Positions 58,114 to 64,000 of a DNA stretch of 64,000 bases are shown in pieces; within the stretch, counting starts at the first letter, position 1; the number at the start of each line of letters is the position of its first letter. Location of the stretch: positions 27,083 through 91,082 of the forward strand of contig JAZRHC010000004.1 of the NCBI GenBank assembly GCA_045644545.1, written 5' to 3'. A model generated the notes under the pieces. It searched no databases. It was not told the origin of the DNA and saw only the letters and a list, made by a program, of their open reading frames with translations. The stretch is from Scatosoma sp045644545. Lineage in GTDB: Bacteria; Bacillota; Clostridia; Christensenellales; Borkfalkiaceae. Position numbers and translations under genes: made by a program.

Positions 58114-59169
58114 GTGAATATTACCGAGCAAAAATTAAACGAGATTCTGGCGGGAATTATCGAAAATTACAGCCGTAAAGGCAGTATTTCCACGAACGCG
58201 CTCTGCGACATTATGGAAAAATACGATACGAACGCAGGTCAGATCGATTTCGTGTATAAATCGCTTGGCGAAGCGGGAATTCAGATCGTAGACGAGGACG
58301 ATCGCGACCGCGAGCTTTTCGAACAGGCGCTTTCCGATATCGGGCTCGACGATCCCGTGAAGATGTATCTTAAAGAGATCGGGCGCGTGCCCTTGCTTTC
58401 CGCGGACGAGGAAGTCGAGCTGGCAAGGCTGATGCAGGAAGGGGACGAGGAATCCAAAAAGAAGCTTTCCGAAGCCAATTTAAGGCTCGTCGTTTCGATT
58501 GCAAAACGCTACGTGGGGCGGGGTATGCTTTTCCTCGACCTCATTCAAGAGGGAAATCTCGGCTTGATGAAGGCGGTGGAGAAGTTCGATTATTCCAAGG
58601 GCTATAAGTTCTCCACGTACGCAACGTGGTGGATTCGTCAGTCGATCACCCGCGCGATCGCCGATCAGGCGCGCACCATTCGTATTCCCGTGCATATGGT
58701 GGAAACGATCAATAAGCTCACCCGCGTGCAGCGTATATTGTTGCAGGAGCTCGGCAGAGAGCCGACCCCGCCCGAGATCGCGGAAAAAATGGGCGTAACG
58801 GAGGAACGCGTGCACGAAATTTTGAAGATCGCGCAAGACCCCGTTTCTTTGGAAACGCCGATCGGCGAAGAAGAAGATAGCCATTTGGGCGACTTTATCG
58901 AGGACGAAAAGACGATGACGCCTAGCGATTCCGTCGCGTTCACGATGCTTAAAGACCAGCTTTTGAAGGTGCTCGACACGCTCACGCCCCGTGAAGAAAA
59001 GGTTTTGCGCCTTCGCTACGGACTCGACGACGGCAAGCCCAGAACGCTGGAAGAGGTGGGCAAGGAATTCAACGTAACGAGAGAGCGTATCCGTCAAATC
59101 GAGGCGAAGGCTCTGCGTAAGCTCCGTCACCCGTCGAGAAGCAAACGCTTGAAAGATTTTATCGAGTAA
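58114..59169 (+). CDS. rpoD: RNA polymerase primary sigma factor (sigma-A)
   Basis: The 351-residue protein has a short region 1.1, region 1.2 (DPVKMYLKEIGRVPLLSADEE), region 2 (SIAKRYVGRGMLFLDLIQEGNLGL...YKFSTYATWWIRQSITRAI), region 3 and region 4 with the HTH VTRERIRQIEAKALRKLRHP. It is compact like other clostridial sigma-A proteins. GTG start after CGGAGGA. Its -10 and -35 preferences agree with the many TTGACA-17-TATAAT promoters seen in the window. Confidence 0.97.
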   Translation: MNITEQKLNEILAGIIENYSRKGSISTNALCDIMEKYDTNAGQIDFVYKSLGEAGIQIVDEDDRDRELFEQALSDIGLDDPVKMYLKEIGRVPLLSADEEVELARLMQEGDEESKKKLSEANLRLVVSIAKRYVGRGMLFLDLIQEGNLGLMKAVEKFDYSKGYKFSTYATWWIRQSITRAIADQARTIRIPVHMVETINKLTRVQRILLQELGREPTPPEIAEKMGVTEERVHEILKIAQDPVSLETPIGEEEDSHLGDFIEDEKTMTPSDSVAFTMLKDQLLKVLDTLTPREEKVLRLRYGLDDGKPRTLEEVGKEFNVTRERIRQIEAKALRKLRHPSRSKRLKDFIE

Positions 59170-59181
59170 AGGGGGAAGGCA

Positions 59182-59865
59182 GTGGGTTACGGCAAACGAA
59201 TCGACGTGCTTTGTTCCTGCCTGAAAGAAACGGAAGTTTTCGCGGATATCGGTTGCGATCACGGCTATTGTTCGGAGTATATGCTGAAAAACGGGCTTTG
59301 CAAGCGGGCTATTTTGTCGGATATCAGTAAAGGAAGCTTGCAAAAAGCGGAAACCCTGCTCGCGGAGTTTATCGAGAACGGAAAGGCTGTTCCCGTGCTC
59401 GGCGACGGGTTTTACGGCGTTCCAAAAGATACGGGCGAAGTGCTGATCGCGGGTATGGGCGGCGCGGAGATCGTGCAGATACTCTCGCATAAAACCTACG
59501 GGTTTATCCCCGCGCATTTCGTTTTTCAGCCGATGCACGATTCGGAAAAGCTCCGCCGATTTCTCGTTGAAAACGGCGCGAATATTTTAAAAGACTACAC
59601 CTTCGAGGACGGAAAATTCTACGATTTGATCGTCGGAGAAAACGGAAAAAGAGGGGGGCAGGGTCGAGAATATTCGGAAAACGACTACGAATTCGGAAAG
59701 GATAATTTAAAGGCCCGTCCGTCGGCGTTTTTAAAGCGCACGGAAAAGCTTTTGAAAGATACCGAGCGGTATTTGGCGCGCGAAAACCTGCAAGAGAGCA
59801 GTAGGGCGGCGCTTTTGGAGCGAAAGCGAAAACTGGAAGGAGTTTTGAGCGGTGAAATTAAGTGA
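59182..59865 (+). CDS. trmK: tRNA (adenine-22-N1)-methyltransferase TrmK
   Basis: SAM-dependent enzyme making m1A22 in tRNA. The 227-residue protein has the SAM motif ADIGCDHGYCSEYML (about 20-34), SDISKGSLQKAE and AGMGGAEIVQIL (about 92-103), then a helical C-domain. The GTG start lies 12 nt after rpoD, with GGGGGAAGG. Overlaps the next gene by 14 nt. The rpoD-trmK-nif3 order is common in Bacillota. Confidence 0.94.
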   Translation: MGYGKRIDVLCSCLKETEVFADIGCDHGYCSEYMLKNGLCKRAILSDISKGSLQKAETLLAEFIENGKAVPVLGDGFYGVPKDTGEVLIAGMGGAEIVQILSHKTYGFIPAHFVFQPMHDSEKLRRFLVENGANILKDYTFEDGKFYDLIVGENGKRGGQGREYSENDYEFGKDNLKARPSAFLKRTEKLLKDTERYLARENLQESSRAALLERKRKLEGVLSGEIK

Positions 59866-60682
59866 AATTTATAAAATAGCGGACGAAATCGCCCCTAAAC
59901 GGCTGAGCGAGGAATATTGCGCGGCGTACGAGGGGTATGATAATTCGGGGATTCTCGTCGATACGGGAAAGGAGATAGAAAAAATTCTTTTTTCGCTGGA
60001 TTTTTCCCTCGAAGCGATCGAGCGGGCGAGCGAAGAAGGCGCGAATTTGATCGTCACGCATCATCCCGCGATCTACGGAAAGCTCGGAAATATAAGAGTT
60101 GATAATTTCGATCCGCTTTCGAAAAAGTTACTTAAAGCGATCGAAAAGGGAATTTCCGTGATCTCGATGCATTTAAACCTCGATATGGCGCAAGGCGGCG
60201 TGGACGAGAGCTTGAAAAACGGCGTGATCGAGGCTGCGAAACGGGCTTCGGGCAAAGCGATCGCGCAAACGGGAAAAGAAGAAAAAACGATGTGGCAAGT
60301 GACGGGCGGCGGTTACGGCAGGGCGTACGACCTTCCCGCGGTGAAGCTCGGCGATTTGGTCGAAGAGCTCAAAAAAGAGCTGGAAACCACGAGGATATTC
60401 GCCTACGGCGAGAAAGAAAAAACGGTCGCCCGCGCGGCGAGCTTTTGCGGCGGCGGGGGAGATACGCAAGAGGTGGAATACGCGGTGAAAAACGGCGCGC
60501 AAGTGATCGTATCTTCCGATTTTAAGCACCACGCGCTTTTGCTCGCAAAAGAATCGGGGCTTGCCGTCGTGCAGACGACGCACTACGCGTCGGAAAACTA
60601 CGGCTTTAAAAAATATTATGAAAAAATCCGTTCGCAGGCGGGGATTCCGTGCGTATATCACACGGACGAAGATCTGCTTTGA
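59852..60682 (+). CDS. Nif3-like dinuclear metal protein (YqfO family)
   Basis: The 276-residue protein has the Nif3 metal-binding blocks: NLIVTHHPAIYGKL (about 65-78) with paired histidines, SMHLNLDMAQGGV (about 108-120), and SSDFKHHALLLAKESG and VVQTTHYASE near the C-terminus. It belongs to the GTP cyclohydrolase type 2-like family but function is unclear; it may have a regulatory role. GTG start overlapping trmK by 14 nt; AAGGAG lies upstream. Confidence 0.93.
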   Translation: MKLSEIYKIADEIAPKRLSEEYCAAYEGYDNSGILVDTGKEIEKILFSLDFSLEAIERASEEGANLIVTHHPAIYGKLGNIRVDNFDPLSKKLLKAIEKGISVISMHLNLDMAQGGVDESLKNGVIEAAKRASGKAIAQTGKEEKTMWQVTGGGYGRAYDLPAVKLGDLVEELKKELETTRIFAYGEKEKTVARAASFCGGGGDTQEVEYAVKNGAQVIVSSDFKHHALLLAKESGLAVVQTTHYASENYGFKKYYEKIRSQAGIPCVYHTDEDLL

Positions 60683-60697
60683 CGGGAGGAGAAGTAT

Positions 60698-61399
60698 ATG
60701 GAACAGTTACAGGCTATTTTAAACTATCAGGAAACGGACAAAAAGCTCTACGCGCTCGAACGGGAGCTCGCGGGCTCGGCGGAGCGTAAGGAATACGTAA
60801 AGGCGAAGAAATTTATGGAAGCCGCGCCCGAGAAGCTGGATTCTTTGGAAGCCAAGGCTTGCGCTATGAAAGCGGAAGCAAGCAAGCTCGAAGAGGAATA
60901 CGTAAAAACGCAAGAAACCCTTTCCGATTTCGATAATCTCGACGAGCTTTTGGAAAGCGGCGCGGATATTTCTTTCTATAAAAAGAAAGCGCAGGCAAAA
61001 GCGGATAAGCTGAGAAAGCTCAAAGCCGACCTGAACGCGTTGATCGCGAACATAAACGCGGCGAGCGCGGAATATCAAGAGCTCAAAAAGCAGGTTATCG
61101 CGATGCAAAAGCAGTTTGCGGAAACCAAGAAAAAATACGCCGAGGTCAAAGCTTCTAAAGACGGCGAAAAAGCGGCGATCGAAGCGGAGCTTTCCGCGAT
61201 TTCCGCGGGGATTTCTCCCGAGCTTATGCAAAAATACGCCGTCAAGCGAAAGGAACGGATATTCCCCGTCGTGGGCGAGCTTGCGGGCGATCGGTGTCCG
61301 TTCTGCGGTATGGAACCGCCGCTTGCCGCGCGCAATAAGCTCACGGGCGGCGCGACGATCGAATGCGAGCATTGTCACAGAATTATTTTCAGAAAATAA
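60698..61399 (+). CDS. Coiled-coil protein with C4-type zinc ribbon
   Basis: The 233-residue protein has a long helical hairpin (1-175: LNYQETDKKLYALERELAGS...KQFAETKKKYAEVKASK) and a C-terminal zinc ribbon CPFCGMEPP...IECEHCHRIIF (about 201-231). Such proteins (DUF164/CT398-like) follow trmK-nif3 in many Bacillota and may act with the transcription or secretion machinery. GGGAGGAG precedes the ATG. Confidence 0.9.
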   Translation: MEQLQAILNYQETDKKLYALERELAGSAERKEYVKAKKFMEAAPEKLDSLEAKACAMKAEASKLEEEYVKTQETLSDFDNLDELLESGADISFYKKKAQAKADKLRKLKADLNALIANINAASAEYQELKKQVIAMQKQFAETKKKYAEVKASKDGEKAAIEAELSAISAGISPELMQKYAVKRKERIFPVVGELAGDRCPFCGMEPPLAARNKLTGGATIECEHCHRIIFRK

Positions 61400-61444
61400 T
61401 CGCTTAAAAGGTAACTTTTCCGCCGTAGCCGCATACGATAAACC

Positions 61445-62503
61445 GTGCAGAAAACGGTGGCGGAGATCAATTTAAAAGCAATCAAAGAGAACGCGCAAGC
61501 GTTCGTGGCGCGCACGGGCGCAAAGCTTTGCGCCGTCGTGAAGGCGAACGCGTACGGGCACGGGGCGACGGAGGTCGTAGCCGCGCTCACGGGCGTTGCG
61601 GATTGCTTCGCGGTGGCGATCGTCGAAGAGGGGGTCGCGATAAAACCCGCCGCGTGCGGGAAGGAAATTCTCGTGTTTACCCCGCCTTCGGACGAAACGG
61701 AAGCGGCGGCGATCGTTAAAGAGGGCTTCACGGCTTGCGCCGTCGATTACTTTTCCGCTCGGCTTCTTGCACGCGTTGCCGAACGGCTCGGAAAACGGGT
61801 CAAAGTACATTTAAAAGTCAATACGGGAATGAACCGCTACGGAATGGGCGAAAACGAGCTGAAAAAAGTTTGTCGTTTTTTATCCAAGCAAAAGTTCGTG
61901 CTCGTCGAAGGGGTGTTTTCGCACCTGTATCAAACGCAGAAAAAGACGGCGGAAAAACAGCGCGAGTTATTTTTGCGGCTCACGGAGCTTTGCCGAAGCT
62001 ACTATCCCCGCGCAACGCGGCATTTAAGCGCGACCTACGGCGCGCTCTTGGGCAAAGATTTTGCGTTCGATATGGTGCGGATCGGTATCGGGTTATACGG
62101 GTATCTGCCTTGCGAGAGAAAACTTTTGCCTAAGCCTCCGCGCTTGCAAAAAGCGATGAAGGTCTACGCGCGCGTTCTGCTGAATAGAAGGTACGCCTTT
62201 GGCGGCGCGGGATACGGCGAGGATTTTTCGGGAGCTATCAAAAAGGGCGGTTGGCTGAATCTGTTAAGGGTCGGTTACGCAGACGGCTTTTTGCGAAAAA
62301 AGCAAAACGGAACGGACGGCGCGGAAAAGAACGCAAACAATCTTTGTATGGATATTTGTATCCGCAAAGGGCGCGCAGGCAAGGGCGAATGGATACCCGT
62401 GATGACGGACGCGGAAAAAACGGCGAAGCAAACGGGTACGATTTGTTACGAGGTGCTTTGCGCGGCGACGAGCCGAGCGGAATGCAAGTATAGATACGAA
62501 TAA
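61445..62503 (+). CDS. alr: Alanine racemase
   Basis: PLP enzyme making D-alanine for peptidoglycan. The 352-residue protein has the PLP-lysine block AVVKANAYGHG (29-39, K at 32-34), KVNTGMNRYGM (about 123-133) and RVGYADGF (tyrosine at about 275) for the second catalytic base. The start GTG has no Shine-Dalgarno; CGCATACGATAAACC is directly upstream, the same CATACGATA block found before the LysM gene at 14 kb, so a spore-stage promoter is possible. In spore-formers a spore-associated racemase prevents premature alanine-triggered germination. The mazF gene that often sits beside alr is far away. Confidence 0.94.
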   Translation: MQKTVAEINLKAIKENAQAFVARTGAKLCAVVKANAYGHGATEVVAALTGVADCFAVAIVEEGVAIKPAACGKEILVFTPPSDETEAAAIVKEGFTACAVDYFSARLLARVAERLGKRVKVHLKVNTGMNRYGMGENELKKVCRFLSKQKFVLVEGVFSHLYQTQKKTAEKQRELFLRLTELCRSYYPRATRHLSATYGALLGKDFAFDMVRIGIGLYGYLPCERKLLPKPPRLQKAMKVYARVLLNRRYAFGGAGYGEDFSGAIKKGGWLNLLRVGYADGFLRKKQNGTDGAEKNANNLCMDICIRKGRAGKGEWIPVMTDAEKTAKQTGTICYEVLCAATSRAECKYRYE

Positions 62504-62590
62504 ATGCCCGTAAGGGTTGAGAAGATAAACGTGGATGAAACGTAAATAAAGTACGGGGCTTTGCGGAGGCGAAGCTGAAAGGAGAAAAGT

Positions 62591-63337
62591 ATGAGAGCAA
62601 AAGAAAGGGCGAAGCTGATCGGGAAAACTATTTTCGAATGCTTTAAGCGTTCGTTTTCCTCGTCGTTTATGTATTTTATGGCGGGTACGATCCTGATGAT
62701 GCTGACGATGACGGGCGATCTGACCACGGGTCTTACCGCGAAGCGTTGGACTTGGACGGTGGTTTGTATCGTCGTGGCGGCGGCGTATAACGCGTTCGTC
62801 GCGTACGTGTGCGGCGGCAATCACTACGAAATGCTCGTTTCGGGGAATATGAAACGGGTGTCCGCAATGAATATGGGCAGCGAATTTAAAATTTCTTCGC
62901 ATAAAATCGAAAAGGAATACCGCATTTGGAAAGGCTTCGGGATCGGCGCGTTTGTCGCGCTGTTCGCCGTGATCGGCGGGATCGTGTTCGGCGCGAATCA
63001 AGCGGAGATCGCAAAAATCGCCGTAGACGGGCAAACACCTTCAAAAATCGTGGCAATCTTCGCGTTGATCTTCTTCTGTTTGTCGGGCTGGTCGGTGATT
63101 CCCTTCTTCTTCGCAAACGCGGCGGGCGCGGGAATCAGTTATTATTGGTCGTGTTTGATGGGCTTGCTTCCCTTTGCAATCTACGCGGGAATGTATATCG
63201 TGGGCGCGTACGGCAGACGGCGCAAGAGTATCAGAGCGCAGGAACTTGCCGACAGAGTCGCGGCGGCGCAGGCGGAAAAGCCCAAAAAGATCAACTACGG
63301 CGGCTTACCCGGCACGAAGCCCAAGAAAAGAAAATGA
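62591..63337 (+). CDS. Hypothetical four-segment membrane protein
   Basis: The 248-residue protein has about four to five membrane segments (27-45, 55-74, 117-137, 149-170, 177-200) and a basic C-terminal tail (KPKKINYGGLPGTKPKKRK). Unrecognised. AAAGGAG is upstream of the ATG. It overlaps rsmD by 4 nt (ATGA), so it is in one message with rsmD-coaD. Confidence 0.8.
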   Translation: MRAKERAKLIGKTIFECFKRSFSSSFMYFMAGTILMMLTMTGDLTTGLTAKRWTWTVVCIVVAAAYNAFVAYVCGGNHYEMLVSGNMKRVSAMNMGSEFKISSHKIEKEYRIWKGFGIGAFVALFAVIGGIVFGANQAEIAKIAVDGQTPSKIVAIFALIFFCLSGWSVIPFFFANAAGAGISYYWSCLMGLLPFAIYAGMYIVGAYGRRRKSIRAQELADRVAAAQAEKPKKINYGGLPGTKPKKRK

Positions 63338-63885
63338 GAATTATCGGCGGAAAATATAAAAGCCGCGTGCTTATCGAATTCGACGGCGCGGCGGTGCGCC
63401 CGACGGCGGACAGGGTCAAGGAATCGCTGTTTAATATCCTGTTTTTGAAAGTTCGCGGCGCGCGCGTGCTCGATCTGTTTTCGGGGAGCGGCGCGTTGGG
63501 GTTGGAATGTTTGTCGCGCGAGGCGGCGGAGGTCGTGTTCAACGATTTGTCGAAAAACAGCGTGGAGCTTTTAAAGCGCAATATGAAGGCGTTGAAGATT
63601 GCGCCCAACGGCGAAAATAACAAGGTGTATAATTTCGATTTCAAAACCTGTTTGGGCGCGGTGAGCGGAACGTTCGATCTTATTTTTATCGACCCGCCGT
63701 ACGCGTTCGACTACGGCGAAGAAGCGTTGGAGATTATTGCAAAAAAAGGGCTGTTGTCCGAAAACGGGATCGCCGTTTTCGAGCGGGATCGCAAAATGGA
63801 AAAGTCGATCGCGGGGCTTGAAAAATACGACGAGAGGAAATACGGAAAAACGTGGCTGACGTTTTTGAGGAAAGCGCAGTCGTAA
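63334..63885 (+). CDS. rsmD: 16S rRNA (guanine-966-N2)-methyltransferase
   Basis: The 183-residue protein has MRIIGGKYKSR (1-11), VRPTADRVKESLFNIL (about 23-38), the SAM motif LDLFSGSGALGLECLSR (about 45-61) and the catalytic FIDPPYAF (about 117-124). It methylates G966 of 16S rRNA. The ATG overlaps the upstream stop. Followed after 10 nt by coaD, a frequent pairing. Confidence 0.95.
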   Translation: MRIIGGKYKSRVLIEFDGAAVRPTADRVKESLFNILFLKVRGARVLDLFSGSGALGLECLSREAAEVVFNDLSKNSVELLKRNMKALKIAPNGENNKVYNFDFKTCLGAVSGTFDLIFIDPPYAFDYGEEALEIIAKKGLLSENGIAVFERDRKMEKSIAGLEKYDERKYGKTWLTFLRKAQS

Positions 63886-63895
63886 AGGAAAGTAT

Positions 63896-64000
63896 ATGGA
63901 AAAGAAGATAAGAAAATGCGTGTTTGCGGGCACGTTCGACCCGCCCACGTTGGGGCATAAAGCGGCGATCGAGGATTGCCTTGCTCTTTTCGACGAGGTG
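63896..64000 (+). CDS. coaD: Phosphopantetheine adenylyltransferase, N-terminal fragment (runs off the window)
   Basis: Only the first 35 codons are in the window. KCVFAGTFDPPTLGHKAAIE contains the nucleotidyltransferase signature T/GxFDPxTxGH of CoaD. It adds AMP to phosphopantetheine in coenzyme A synthesis. The rsmD-coaD order is typical. AGGAAAGT precedes the ATG. Confidence 0.88.
   Translation, partial: MEKKIRKCVFAGTFDPPTLGHKAAIEDCLALFDEV

Noticed and set aside
58480..59538. Long minus-strand open frame of 352 codons opposite rpoD
   Set aside because: It is the antisense of a well-supported sigma factor gene, its residues have no domain pattern, and it has no ribosome site. GC-rich third positions create such frames throughout the window (also 18156-19184 and 50676-51812).
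62504..62545. 13-codon frame (MPVRVEKINVDET) after alr
   Set aside because: No ribosome site of its own and no stretch of control codons; probably chance.
62926..63333. N-terminal extension of rsmD by 136 codons
   Set aside because: The extension is Arg-rich and antisense-like, overlaps the membrane protein gene, and RsmD normally begins at MRIIGGK.

Overview
The window looks like chromosome from a spore-forming member of the Bacillota, most likely an uncultured Clostridia lineage. The evidence is SpoIIE, a SpoVB-type flippase, a coat-like protein, promoter sequences resembling sigma-E and sigma-K sites, the McsA-McsB-ClpC protein-arginine kinase/unfoldase cluster, a T-box leader on pheST, PyrD type 1B with PyrK, and the dgt-dnaG-rpoD order. 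The sequence is moderately GC-rich for Clostridia, with AT-rich islands around 6.57-7.26 kb and 24.3-24.7 kb. There are no rRNA genes, phage genes, IS transposases or CRISPR arrays. Genus and family cannot be fixed from this sequence alone.

Layout. 0-1.7 kb: a secreted lipoprotein, tRNA-Ser(GCU) and inorganic pyrophosphatase. 1.9-6.5 kb: three tandem paralogous multi-spanning membrane proteins plus a small tail-only relative, a family I do not recognise. 6.6-7.2 kb (minus): a small membrane protein behind a consensus promoter and a strongly folded leader RNA. 7.3-13.2 kb (minus): spoIIE, a lone mazF-type toxin, pgi and a spoVB-like gene with a sigma-E-like promoter. 13.2-13.8 kb: a non-coding repeat array. 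13.8-15.9 kb: a small XRE regulator, a LysM protein, a coat-like protein with a sigma-K-like promoter, and a phosphoesterase. 16.0-21.7 kb: pyrB-pyrC-pyrF-pyrK-pyrD-pyrE. 21.7-24.7 kb: a decayed galM remnant, trpS, an Lgt-like protein lacking key residues, and a divergent XRE/DUF4190 pair with a shared operator-promoter.

24.8-31.2 kb: proS, then XRE-membrane protein-mcsA-mcsB-clpC, with the XRE protein in the place usually held by ctsR. 31.2-37.3 kb: aroC-aroB-aroA-aroE-aroQ-aroK plus a short-chain dehydrogenase. 37.3-41.8 kb: small hypothetical genes, a cysteine-desulfurase-like enzyme divergent from a DUF3343 gene, a 169-bp foldback element, nth, two small helical proteins (one CotF-like) and mscL. 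41.8-50.5 kb: T-box, pheS-pheT, truB-ribF-nfo, a Xaa-Pro peptidase, efp and dtd. 50.5-55.0 kb: an envelope group (GT8 glycosyltransferase, PlsC-like and CrtO-like acyltransferases, a repeat lipoprotein) preceded by four helically phased repeats. 55.1-64 kb: dgt-dnaG-rpoD-trmK-nif3-zinc ribbon, alr, a membrane protein, rsmD and the start of coaD.

Most of the window is housekeeping: pyrimidine and chorismate synthesis, tRNA charging, replication and transcription start-up, and protein quality control. The least explained parts are the leader RNA at 7.0-7.2 kb, the membrane paralogs at 1.9-6.5 kb, the foldback element at 39.6 kb, the phased repeats at 50.6 kb, and a recurring arrangement in which a -10 box lies 5-9 nt before a start codon with no Shine-Dalgarno, suggesting leaderless mRNAs.
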